Source: Maioricimonas rarisocia
GTDB lineage: Bacteria; Planctomycetota; Planctomycetia; Planctomycetales; Planctomycetaceae
Assembly (NCBI RefSeq): GCF_007747795.1
Contig: NZ_CP036275.1
Span: forward strand, 186,001-250,000
Direction: 5' to 3'
DNA length: 64,000 nt
Shown here: positions 13,492 to 21,115 of the stretch, in pieces
How the letters are laid out: each line of letters starts with the position of its first letter
How positions within the stretch are numbered: the first letter of the stretch is position 1
Made by a program: the position numbers and the translations under genes
The notes under the pieces: generated by a model
Told to the model about the DNA's origin: nothing
The model's input: the letters and a program-made list of their open reading frames with translations, nothing else
Databases searched by the model: none

Positions 13492-13555
13492 GAAGTACGC
13501 ATTGGATGATTCGATCGGCCAAAGCTCGAGCGTGCCCGGGGAAACGGATTCGGAG

Positions 13556-13762
13556 ATGAGTGAAACCGCCGCAAAACTACTGGCGATGTTTGAAACACTG
13601 CCGGAAGAAGAGCAGCACGAGTTGCTGGTTGTGCTGATGCAGCGAAGCGGGCAGTTTCCCGCCACGGTACTCACGGATGTTGCTCTAACGGGCTTGGCCG
13701 ACGAACTGTTTCAGCAACTTGACGCCGGCGAAACCGATGGCAGTGATACCGAAGCGGGCTGA
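13556..13762 (+). CDS. Putative antitoxin of a MazEF/PemIK-type pair
   Basis: Small acidic protein of 68 residues: 'MSETAAKLLAMFETLPEEEQ' followed by 'HELLVVLMQRS' and an acidic tail. It overlaps the MazF/PemK-like toxin gene by 26 bases, and its size, acidity and position directly upstream are those of an antitoxin. No classical DNA-binding motif is obvious; small helical antitoxins of this sort are frequent beside PemK-like toxins in planctomycetes and cyanobacteria. The open frame extends far upstream but only these codons look genuine. The call rests mainly on the toxin next door. It lies within the unit bounded by the 59-bp direct repeats. Confidence 0.7.
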   Translation: MSETAAKLLAMFETLPEEEQHELLVVLMQRSGQFPATVLTDVALTGLADELFQQLDAGETDGSDTEAG

Positions 13763-14063
13763 GGTGTGGTTGGTCGATCTCGGGCTGGTTGCGAAGGTTC
13801 GGCCGTGTGTGGTGATCAGTATTGCTCCCGACGACCCCAACGACCGACAACTCGTGACCGTAATACCGCACACCACCAGCGGTCGGGGCTCTCGATTCGA
13901 AGTGCCGAGTAACCTCAAGTTTCTCAGGCCGGGAGTGTTTGACGCTCAAAACCTGATCACGATTCCCCGAGTCAAGCTTGTCCGGCGGCTCGGACTGCTC
14001 CCTCCCGATCGATTGTTCGAGATTGAGGGACGTGTTGAAACCTGGCTTGGTTTGACAGCGTAA
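13737..14063 (+). CDS. MazF/PemK family toxin (endoribonuclease)
   Basis: Predicted mRNA-cleaving toxin of 108 residues. The family hallmarks are present: 'PKRAEVWLVDLG' at the N-terminus, 'KVRPCVVIS' (the conserved RP-x-V segment holding the catalytic Arg), 'QLVTVIPHTTS' with the conserved threonine/serine, and 'SFL'-like 'FDAQNLITIPRVKLVRRLG'. The ATG at 13737 is chosen because MazF proteins begin a few residues before 'RGEVW'; an ATG-less start six codons earlier is possible. The start lies inside the antitoxin gene, so translation is coupled. The gene ends 72 bases before the 3' end of the large SHD1 gene, which runs towards it. Confidence 0.88.
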   Translation: MAVIPKRAEVWLVDLGLVAKVRPCVVISIAPDDPNDRQLVTVIPHTTSGRGSRFEVPSNLKFLRPGVFDAQNLITIPRVKLVRRLGLLPPDRLFEIEGRVETWLGLTA

Positions 14064-14135
14064 ACTCTGGCCCGTGGGCCTCAGCGGTCACCGAGATCCC
14101 TCGTCCGGCGGCGTGCTGGAAACGCGATCTGCCGC

Positions 14136-14194
14136 TCAGTTCGGTGCCGGAGCGGGTGAACCACCAGAGGACGCGGGGCTGTTCTGCGGCGGGG
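14136..14194. repeat. Direct repeat copy B (3' end of SHD1 gene)
   Basis: Partner of 13398-13456 (56 of 59 bases identical). This copy is the in-frame 3' end of the large minus-strand gene, including its stop codon at 14136-14138. Copy starts are 738 bases apart. Confidence 0.9.
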
Positions 14195-17096
14195 CCGGCG
14201 GCAGGTTCCCCGGCGGTGTGGCACCGCTGCCCTGCGGGGCACCTGGCTGATTCGGGCGTGCGCCCGGCTGGCCCGGCGGCGGGTTCCCTTTCAGACCGGG
14301 AGGCAATCCCGGCGGAGCGTTCTGCCCCGGCTGTGCTCCGTTTGGTGGCTGTCCAACCGGCGGCTGTCCGACGGGTGGCTTGAGTGGCGGACGCGGCTGG
14401 CCGGCCTGCGACTTCTTGATCAGTTCGCCGATGTACTCACGGTCGACGTCGCTGAACGTATCGAGCGGGATCGAGAAGAACCGCAGTCGCTTTCCACGAT
14501 CCAGGATGCCGTGTGTCTTCAGGGCGTCCAGTTGCATCAGGTACGCGTAGTCTTCCTTCGAGAAGTTATCCAGAGGAATGTCGAGTTTGCGGGCATGCAG
14601 CCCCGGGACACGCAGGTCGCCGATCGTCACCATCACGCCGGGCCGGCCCGGCTGGGAGAAGAACGTCCAGAATGTACCGGTGAACTCCTTTGGCTCACCT
14701 TTCTTGAGATACCACTTTCGCGGCAGGACCGACAGCCTTACGCGCCCGCTCAGCGACAGTTCATCGAAGCGGGCGTAGACCATCGGTTCGCCGGTAACGT
14801 CGGTCCAGAGACGGTGATAATCCTGGAAGGGGAGCGGCTCCGGATCGGCGGGGATGACCTCGGTGACGACTTCGGTCGGCAGGTCTTTGGGATTGTCCGG
14901 CTGGCTCGAGGCGGCCTGAGTTCCCTTGGCGAGCACGAAGGCGATGTCGTCCTTGCCGAGCTGGTCGATGGCAACGTTGATCGTCTTCCCGCCGGCCCCC
15001 TTGATGACGACGGTCTTTCCGTCATCGAACGACACGAAGTCACCGGTCGCCAGCAGCTTGCCGTCTTCGGACTTCCACTGACGTCCACTGGCCGCCGGCT
15101 GAGGCGAAGGTGACGGGGCCGGTGCCTGGGCGAGAGACGACGTGCCGCTGCCGGAATCGAGTCGCTTGCCGATGCCGAGTGCTTCGGCCGCCTCGACGAA
15201 CTGTTCGAGAAACTGCTGCCGCTTGAGTCGACCGTTGGGCAGCTTGAGGACGCCCAGGGCCCTTAGTTCGACCGGCCTGGCGTTGATGACGTCGATCAGT
15301 TCGTCGGAACCGATGCCGAGTTCGGCGGCGGCCAGTTGCAGGTCGACTGATTCGTCGAACCGTTCGGCCATGGCAAGAATCGGCTCGTTGGTCGCGGTGA
15401 TCCGGTTGATGCCAAGCTCGCGCAGGATCGCCTGGAAGGCGGCGGCATCTTCGTCCTGTTTTGACGTCAGCAGGCTCGACTCGGGATAGATCCGCAGGAT
15501 CTCGTCGGCCCGGGCGAACGCGGCCCGGTTGGCGAGTACGTTAGCTCGGACTTCGTCCGACTTGCGGATAATGCCCCCGAAGTGGCACGACATGCAGGAG
15601 ATGCCGTTGACGACGTGCCGGTCCGGCTGGCGATTGTCGGCAACGATATCGAGCGGCCCTTTATCAAGGCGATTTCCCTTTGCGTCGACCAGCATGTATC
15701 CCTGCAGACCGTTGGGAAGCGTGAAGATGATCTCGCCGCCGTCATGTTCAAAGGAACTGCTGCCGGTTCCCGGCCCCATGGGATGGCTGAGGATGTTCTT
15801 GCGGCCGGTACTCGAGCCGAAGTCGTAGCTGACCCACATGGGGCCGTATGAAGTCTCGTGTCGCTCGATGATGCGGTTGTGTCCGGACACGCCACTCTCG
15901 ACGAAGCCGGCCCGCATCACGTTCCCCTGCTCGATATCGCGATTGATATCGACGCGAAGCTGACTGGCCAGAGCGTCCAGCGTGGTCGGGATCTGCAGGA
16001 CATCGTGATACAGCGGCGGGCGGGCCGCCTTCGCGACGAACCAGTCGCCGCGGACGACGGGCACTCGGCAACCGGTCGCCTCTGTGCAGAGCTGTGCTGC
16101 CGAGGAGGTGTGCTCGATGCTGTACGGGTCCCGCTGGAGAATCTTCTGCCAGACCTCATCGGACCACTGCAGGTCGCGAAGATCGACGCAGAAGATGGTT
16201 TCCCCATCGTCGATCGCGTCGAGCGTCAGCAGGTTCCGGTTCCAGGACAGGCTGTTGAGCAGCTTCGCCAGCGCCAGTCGGTAGGTTTCGAGTTCGTTGT
16301 CGGACAGGCCGGCGTTGTACAGGTGAGTGATCGTGAAGAAGCGGGCGTACTCGCGGTCGTCTTCGTCGGTGTTTCGCAGCAGGTGTGTCCGGATCGTGCG
16401 AAACATCTCGTCGTTGGTGATGAACGTCCGCTCGGCCACCGAGGTGATCGTGGGGGCACCGGCGGCGATCCAGCGGCGGACGACGTCCACTTCGCTGCTG
16501 CTCAAGGCGGTCCCTTCACCTTCCGGCGGCATTTCGTTGCTGGTGATCCGCTCGAACAGGTAACTGCCACCCGGGTCGCCCGGCGTGATGTACGTGTCGT
16601 CATCGGCCAGCTTGTCGAGACGGACGACAAAGTTGAACCCGCCTTCGCTCGTTCCCGCGGCACCGTGACATTCCTGGCAGCGGCTTTCGAAGATCGCCTG
16701 GACCTGGCTGGCCAGTTCGTTGTCGCTTCCTGGTACGGCAGCTGCGCTTGCCGGGTCGCCGGCATCTGTCGCGGCCGCGGTGCCGGTCTGTTCGGCGCTC
16801 GAATTGAGGATCCACCAGGCACAGCCGAGGATCACCATTACCGAGGCGAGTGTCAGCCACAGGCCGCCCGAGCTGTGCTGCTGGTCGGCGTCTTCGGCGT
16901 CGAACTCACCCGAATCGGAGTCGGAGGGGGAGAGAACGACCGGAGCACCGGCCGCGGGCTTCTTCTTGTGGCGGCGGATCCGCACGTTGCGCTTGCAGGC
17001 GCCACATTGGATGACGGAACCCGACGTGACGGAGGCGGGGAGGTCGAGGGCCGTTCCACACCGGGGACAGCGGATGGTCTTGCGAGCAGTAGCCAT
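14136..17096 (-). CDS. Membrane-anchored diheme SHD1-domain protein
   Basis: Large protein of 986 residues with a planctomycete-style mosaic. It opens with a zinc ribbon (C10, C13, C31, C34), an Asp/Ser-rich linker and one transmembrane helix (about 77-97). A cytochrome-like segment follows with heme motif 'CQECH' (140-144) and the conserved 'NEMPPEGEG' loop. A second heme motif 'CMSCH' lies at 501-505. An SHD1-like domain (about 670-721, 'WKSEDGKLLATGDFVSFDDG') and two related beta segments come next. The last ~85 residues are Pro/Gly/Gln-rich and presumably disordered. Function is unknown; a redox role at the outer face of the cytoplasmic membrane is inferred. The ATG at 17096 starts four codons after an alternative ATG at 17108. 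Its 3' end is duplicated at 13398-13456. Confidence 0.85.
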   Translation of the reverse strand: MATARKTIRCPRCGTALDLPASVTSGSVIQCGACKRNVRIRRHKKKPAAGAPVVLSPSDSDSGEFDAEDADQQHSSGGLWLTLASVMVILGCAWWILNSSAEQTGTAAATDAGDPASAAAVPGSDNELASQVQAIFESRCQECHGAAGTSEGGFNFVVRLDKLADDDTYITPGDPGGSYLFERITSNEMPPEGEGTALSSSEVDVVRRWIAAGAPTITSVAERTFITNDEMFRTIRTHLLRNTDEDDREYARFFTITHLYNAGLSDNELETYRLALAKLLNSLSWNRNLLTLDAIDDGETIFCVDLRDLQWSDEVWQKILQRDPYSIEHTSSAAQLCTEATGCRVPVVRGDWFVAKAARPPLYHDVLQIPTTLDALASQLRVDINRDIEQGNVMRAGFVESGVSGHNRIIERHETSYGPMWVSYDFGSSTGRKNILSHPMGPGTGSSSFEHDGGEIIFTLPNGLQGYMLVDAKGNRLDKGPLDIVADNRQPDRHVVNGISCMSCHFGGIIRKSDEVRANVLANRAAFARADEILRIYPESSLLTSKQDEDAAAFQAILRELGINRITATNEPILAMAERFDESVDLQLAAAELGIGSDELIDVINARPVELRALGVLKLPNGRLKRQQFLEQFVEAAEALGIGKRLDSGSGTSSLAQAPAPSPSPQPAASGRQWKSEDGKLLATGDFVSFDDGKTVVIKGAGGKTINVAIDQLGKDDIAFVLAKGTQAASSQPDNPKDLPTEVVTEVIPADPEPLPFQDYHRLWTDVTGEPMVYARFDELSLSGRVRLSVLPRKWYLKKGEPKEFTGTFWTFFSQPGRPGVMVTIGDLRVPGLHARKLDIPLDNFSKEDYAYLMQLDALKTHGILDRGKRLRFFSIPLDTFSDVDREYIGELIKKSQAGQPRPPLKPPVGQPPVGQPPNGAQPGQNAPPGLPPGLKGNPPPGQPGARPNQPGAPQGSGATPPGNLPPAPPQNSPASSGGSPAPAPN

Positions 17097-17440
17097 GGCA
17101 TCGTGCAATCGTTTCGGGGCGGTCAGTCCGCCTTGACAGTTGCGTGCATCTCCCGCGGGCGGACCCTGTGTCCGAAGAATCAGGGTCCGGGGAACCAGGC
17201 GAAGTCGTCGTGCAGATCAGCAGCCCTGATTATCCAGTACCGGGCGGCCGATTCCAGACCGGATACCGATTGACCTGTGAATCGGCGAATGATCTGCGGC
17301 TGGCCGTTACGGGTGGCGATGAACGGGTGACGTCCTGCAACGGCCGGCTGGTCAGGAGAACGCACTGTTTCGTGCGATCTTCCCGTCTTTCGGAGGTGTT
17401 CGGACGGTCGACCGGACGGGCCGAGCCTGTGTTGCGAGCC
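17097..17440. other. Intergenic, no gene seen
   Basis: Upstream region of the SHD1 gene, presumably holding its promoter on the minus strand. No conserved short gene, RNA or strong promoter is recognisable. Confidence 0.4.
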
Positions 17441-17486
17441 CGAAAATGAACCACGCCGCCCGATCCACAGGATCAGACGGCGTGGT
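17441..17486 (-). terminator. Rho-independent terminator of Tyr/Ala-Pro-rich gene
   Basis: Outer stem ACCACGCCG (17450-17458) pairs with CGGCGTGGT (17478-17486); an inner stem GATCC/GGATC closes the loop. On the minus strand it is followed by TTCATTTTCG. It lies about 95 bases past the stop of the 17579-18163 gene. Confidence 0.75.
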
Positions 17487-17578
17487 CGGACGGAGGCGAA
17501 CCGTCGCGGAGGCCCATCCAGTTGAGTGTCGTCGCCCCGACCGTTGCTTGCGGGTGGTTCACTGCAATCACGCGCCGT

Positions 17579-18163
17579 TCAGTTCTTCAGTTCCACACCA
17601 GGAGCGGCCGCGGCGGTCGCGTCTGTCGGCAGACCCGGGACGGGAGCAGACTGGGCTTCGGTCGGCGGGCCGGCGGGCAGTTCGTTCTTTTCAGCCGGGC
17701 TGGCGACCGGTGCTTCCTGCTGGGCGGTGGCCGGCGCGGCAGCAGGTGCGGGAGCCGCGGCCGGTGTTGCAGCGGCGGGCGTGCTGGCGGGGGCAGGGGC
17801 GGCGGCGGGCGTGGCAGCTGGAGTCGCGGCCGGTGTGCCAACCGAAGCGGCAGCCGGGGTGGCGGTTGTCGCCGGTGTAGCGGTGGTGCCGGCATCAAAC
17901 TTCGGGGGCTGCGGGACACCGGAGTACGACGAGCCATAGGAATAGCTGCCGTAGGAGCGGACACCGTACGAGCGGACCTTGTAGCTCGACGAGTATCCGT
18001 AGGTGCGGACCGGAGCGGCCCGGTACGAATAGCCGTAGGACGGAGCGTAACTGCCGTACGAATAGCCGGGCCGGTCACAGGCGGAGGCGGCGGCTGTGAT
18101 GGCGGTTGTCAGGAAGGCGGCGGTGAGTGCGGCGACGGCGAAGCGGGGGAGATTGATCGTCAT
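17579..18163 (-). CDS. Secreted Tyr-rich, Ala/Pro-rich low-complexity protein
   Basis: Protein of 194 residues with a clear signal peptide ('MTINLPRFAVAALTAAFL', cleavage near 'ASA'). Residues ~30-85 are dominated by Tyr, Ser and Gly (repeated 'YGSY', 'SYGY', 'RSYG' units). Residues ~90-165 are an Ala/Pro/Thr repeat ('ATPAATPAAAPAPA'). The rest is Pro/Ala-rich. No catalytic domain is visible. Tyr-rich exported proteins of this kind are often cell-surface or matrix components, and Tyr cross-linking is a possibility; both are inference. It is monocistronic with its own terminator at 17441-17486. Confidence 0.75.
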   Translation of the reverse strand: MTINLPRFAVAALTAAFLTTAITAAASACDRPGYSYGSYAPSYGYSYRAAPVRTYGYSSSYKVRSYGVRSYGSYSYGSSYSGVPQPPKFDAGTTATPATTATPAAASVGTPAATPAATPAAAPAPASTPAAATPAAAPAPAAAPATAQQEAPVASPAEKNELPAGPPTEAQSAPVPGLPTDATAAAAPGVELKN

Positions 18164-18658
18164 CTGGACGGACTCCGTGGACTGCTGGTGTTCCCGTGTG
18201 TTGTGGACGCTGTTCAGGGGGGAGAACGTCGCGCGCAGCCGCCTCTTCCGGTTTTTCGGAAGTTTTTCGGAAGTCGATCGGGACGGTGTCTGAAGAGGTC
18301 AGCGCAGAAGAGGCGAAAGTGTTACGGGAGACGGCTCGCCAAAGGGCCCGCGAGTACGCCGCACCGGGACCGAAAGCCGATGTCACTCGCAGGAGAATGC
18401 TCACGCCGGAGAAGACCAGGTGGGTGGCCGGGGTCGAAACGAGCAAAGCGAGTGCAACCCCCGGAATCGTTCTCCAGGAGGCCCTCCCCACCAGGCACAG
18501 GCCGCGAGCGCGCCTGTCGCTCGACCACCCGCCACCCGAATGGCGGGTGCCCCATTCCCGGGTATCATGCCTTCACGTCGAGGGCGGATAAGGATGCTGG
18601 TCGACTTGCGGCCCGGTCTATGTGTCGGACGCCATCAACAACTCGTATTGAAATGGTA
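18164..18658. repeat. Intergenic region with dispersed repeats
   Basis: No gene. The 30-base segment 18425-18454 (TGGCCGGGGTCGAAACGAGC followed by AAAGCGAGTG) recurs at 20713-20742 with two mismatches. A perfect 9-bp hairpin, CACCCGCCA/TGGCGGGTG, lies at 18526-18549. Both belong to the dispersed intergenic repeats seen elsewhere in the window. Confidence 0.65.
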
Positions 18659-18686
18659 TTGACAGTGTCGCGCCGAGTATTAGTCT
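18659..18686 (+). promoter_or_regulatory. Strong sigma-70-like promoter
   Basis: TTGACA (18659-18664), a 16-base spacer and TAGTCT (18681-18686). Transcription would start near 18693, ahead of the small exported-protein gene and its GGAGG site at 18744-18749. Confidence 0.65.
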
Positions 18687-18702
18687 AGGGTCGACTGACG
18701 TC

Positions 18703-19125
18703 GTGGCCACGACTCCCGATCGAATCTCTCACTTCTCGTTCGATGGAGGTAAACGTCATGTTGAAACGCGGGCTCTGCTCTCTCTCACGCTCTCTCACGC
18801 TCTGCTGATCCCTTCTGCTTTCTGTGCAATCGGCGTCGCACACGCTGCGAGCGTTGTGATTTCCGACCCACAGCCAGGTGACATCCCTGCCGGCGACCAT
18901 CATTGCAGCGGAACGTCCAACGGTCTGCCCGCGACAGCAGAGATCGCGGTGCAGTGGAGCAACTACGGCTCCGGGTTCTATGATAATCACACTCGCATTT
19001 GCGATGAGACCCTGCCGACGTGGCGCACGCAGCGGACGGTGCACCTTCAGGAGGGCTACTATACGGTTGTGGCATATCGTCAGGGGGGATCTGAGACGGA
19101 CTCCGCCGGCGGCAGCGTCAACTGA
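18703..19125 (+). CDS. Small exported protein, start region frameshifted or phase-variable
   Basis: The intact frame runs from a GTG at 18703 to 19125 (140 residues). Its central part is a signal peptide ('LTLSHALLIPSAFCAIGVAH', cleaved near 'AHA') followed by about 90 residues of an unrecognised beta-type domain with 'HHCSGTSNG' and 'YTVVAYRQGG'. The GTG has no ribosome site. The only good one (GGAGG, 18744-18749) serves the ATG at 18758, which is in another frame and stops after 16 codons. The CT tract at 18778-18786 separates them: removing one CT would give 'MLKRGLCSLTLSHALLIPSA', an ideal signal peptide. Either the gene is phase-variable, it carries an inactivating slip, or there is an assembly error. 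It heads a group with a DUF1559 gene and a lipoprotein. Confidence 0.6.
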   Translation: MATTPDRISHFSFDGGKRHVETRALLSLTLSHALLIPSAFCAIGVAHAASVVISDPQPGDIPAGDHHCSGTSNGLPATAEIAVQWSNYGSGFYDNHTRICDETLPTWRTQRTVHLQEGYYTVVAYRQGGSETDSAGGSVN

Positions 19126-19214
19126 GATGGGGAAACGTCCTTCAGGGGGCCTCCCGGCGCACGCTGATGGCAGGCCCCCGATTCTTCGGTCTGCAACATC
19201 AGAGGGCCCCGAAG

Positions 19215-20099
19215 ATGTTGACACGTTCTTCTGCCACGTCCCGTTCAGGCTCACGCAACGGACTCTCGCTGATTGAAGTCCTGGTGGTGCTCGGCATTCT
19301 GGGTCTTCTGATGGCCCTGCTTCTTCCGGCTGTCCAGGCGGGGCGGGCAGCGGCCCGCAGGACGCAGTGCCGGTCGAACCTGCACCAGCTGATGGTCGCC
19401 TTTAACGTCTACCAGTCGGCACACCAGCTCTACCCGGGTGGTATCGAAATGTACACAACCCAGATCCTCCCGCTGCTCGAACAGCAGCCGGGTGCGGACC
19501 GGAGTCCGGTTCTTGCCTGTCCGTCTGATCCGTTGGAGCCGGACGGTTCCATCGACAGATCACGATTCTCATACCCGATGAACGACGGTCTTGGGAGCTA
19601 CAGCTATCCCGGCATCCGGAACGGGGGGCCGCGCGTGTCCGATCGGGACGTCACCGACGGGACGTCGAACACTGCGGCGTTCTCGGAAAAGTTGGCTCTG
19701 CCAACTTTTGCGGGCCAGCTGATTGACTGGGACGACCACACCGACATCTGGAACCGTGTGCAGCGGCGAATCCACGGTGCTCCGGCCACACTGGAGGAAT
19801 ACTTCGATCTGTGTGACACGCAGGCCGGGCGCCCTCTGGCCACATGGCTGCTGTGGACGGAATACAACCACATCATGACACCGAACAACAATAACTGCAC
19901 GCTGGTCCCCTCGCCCGACAATCGGGGGCTGAACTTTTACGAAGCTGTCGCATCGTCGAGCGCGCATTCGGGCGGCGTGCATGTTGCGTTCGCCGACGGG
20001 GCGGTCCGGTTCATCTCCGACAGCGTCGACCGGAAAGTCTGGTGGGCAATCGGCACGCGTTCGAACGGCGAGATCGAGGCCAACGAAATCTTTCAGTAG
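19215..20099 (+). CDS. DUF1559 pseudopilin-like protein
   Basis: Protein of 294 residues with a type IV pilin/type II pseudopilin N-terminus: 'RNGLSLIEVLVVLGILGLLM' (Gly before the cleavage site, conserved Glu5), followed by 'LLLPAVQAGRAAARRTQCRS'. The C-terminal H-x9-DG signature is 'HSGGVHVAFADGAVRFISDS'. These proteins are cleaved and methylated by prepilin peptidase and exported through a pilus-like machine; planctomycetes have many copies of unknown specific role. The ATG at 19215 is preferred to one 48 bases upstream because the leader is then a short basic peptide. It is much more diverged than the 31.7-35.4 kb trio. A lipoprotein gene follows after 55 bases. Confidence 0.9.
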   Translation: MLTRSSATSRSGSRNGLSLIEVLVVLGILGLLMALLLPAVQAGRAAARRTQCRSNLHQLMVAFNVYQSAHQLYPGGIEMYTTQILPLLEQQPGADRSPVLACPSDPLEPDGSIDRSRFSYPMNDGLGSYSYPGIRNGGPRVSDRDVTDGTSNTAAFSEKLALPTFAGQLIDWDDHTDIWNRVQRRIHGAPATLEEYFDLCDTQAGRPLATWLLWTEYNHIMTPNNNNCTLVPSPDNRGLNFYEAVASSSAHSGGVHVAFADGAVRFISDSVDRKVWWAIGTRSNGEIEANEIFQ

Positions 20100-20154
20100 C
20101 GGAACGGGCACGTGAGAATGAGTTTGGGAGATGTTCAGTAGCAAGGGGACTCTT

Positions 20155-20658
20155 ATGCGGGCCGCGGTTTCTGTCTGTGTCATATTCTGCGTGCTGTTTG
20201 CCCTCGGCTGTGAGCAGGAGCCGGTCAATCCTGGAGTGGAGGTGCTCAATAATCCGCCGACCGAGGTCGATCTCAGTCACACGCGCACGGTGAAGATCGA
20301 GATCAACGGCCAGGACCTCAGCGAGGGTGTGACGCTTCGTCAGGGGGAGCCGGTGCAGGTGACCGGGACGGTTGACCTTGATGAGTCCACCTTCGAGTCG
20401 CCGCACGTGTTCGGCAATGTTCACATCCGCATGCTGCCGGTCGGCACGGAGGAGGACGCCTGGGGCTCGTGGAACTACGCGATGGAGTGGATCACCGGGG
20501 CGTCGAAGGAGTTGACGTACAGTGGCGAGGTGGATGCCCCGCCCGGCGAGTACGAAGCCCGCGCCTACATGGTCATCGGCGGTATGCTGGAAGAGGTGCC
20601 GACCTTCGACCTGCTCGTCAAGTCGACGGTGACGGTGGAGGGATCACAGTCGGAGTAA
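20155..20658 (+). CDS. Small lipoprotein with beta-rich domain
   Basis: Protein of 167 residues. The signal peptide 'MRAAVSVCVIFCVLFALGC' ends in the lipobox 'FALGC', with the lipidated Cys at residue 19. The remainder is predicted all-beta: 'HTRTVKIEINGQDLSEGVTL', 'GEPVQVTGTVDLDEST', and a 'DAPPGEYEARAYMVIG' segment typical of carboxypeptidase-regulatory-like or Ig-like folds. The ATG at 20155 has AAGGGGA eight bases upstream. It follows the DUF1559 gene by 55 bases, and a second DUF1559/lipoprotein pair exists at 30.2-31.5 kb, so the proteins may act together at the cell surface. Confidence 0.8.
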   Translation: MRAAVSVCVIFCVLFALGCEQEPVNPGVEVLNNPPTEVDLSHTRTVKIEINGQDLSEGVTLRQGEPVQVTGTVDLDESTFESPHVFGNVHIRMLPVGTEEDAWGSWNYAMEWITGASKELTYSGEVDAPPGEYEARAYMVIGGMLEEVPTFDLLVKSTVTVEGSQSE

Positions 20659-21043
20659 GGCTCGGGGCGCGTGCACGGGCTGACACAAATCTCTGCCCCA
20701 CCATGCCGTGGCTGGCCGGTGTCGAAACGAGCGAAGCGAGTGGAGGTGCGGTATCCTTGCCGGGGATGTTGCGTCCACCATGGTCTCACGAGCGTCAGCC
20801 AACCGTGATGCGAAGCAACTTGCCATGACGGCACCGGAGCAGCGCTGAACCCGGGTGGCGCAGCCAAAAGAGGCAGCTCGTTCACGGTTCAGACGTTCTC
20901 TTCCGTGGCGTCGCTCGCGTTGATTACTTCGGCCACGGGCTCGCCTTTGGCGTCGCACGCGTTCCCTCAGGACTCGCCGCTCGAGACTCACAGCTGGGGG
21001 CGTCGTTGCGCGACGACCGCCAGCCACCCACCAGAGGCTCACG
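20659..21043. repeat. Intergenic region with dispersed repeats
   Basis: No gene. 20713-20742 repeats 18425-18454. At about 20902-20940, TCCGTGGC and GCCACGGG arms flank TCGCTCGCGTTGATTACTTC, resembling the structure at 386-423. ACAGCTGGGGGCGTCG (20990-21005) repeats 8228-8243. Confidence 0.65.
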
Positions 21044-21073
21044 AAAAAGCCCACCGGTCGCGGCCGGTGGGCT
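21044..21073 (-). terminator. Terminator of anti-sigma gene, built from a dispersed repeat
   Basis: Perfect 10-bp stem AGCCCACCGG (21048-21057) and CCGGTGGGCT (21064-21073) with loop TCGCGG. On the minus strand it is followed by TTTTTCG. The hairpin is almost identical to the repeat at 8546-8569. Confidence 0.8.
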
Positions 21074-21115
21074 TAAGCACAGCAGTGATTTCCTCGCGTC
21101 TCGGGCCTCAAGTCT

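Noticed and set aside
12443-13555. Long plus-strand open frame (antisense to the C39-like gene) leading into the antitoxin
   Set aside because: It mirrors the codon bias of the opposite-strand gene. Only the last 68 codons, from 13556, look like a real protein.
18781-18800. 10-bp tandem duplication (TCTCTCACGC twice) as cause of the frame problem
   Set aside because: Removing one 10-base copy does not bring the ATG at 18758 into the exported-protein frame; removing a single CT does.
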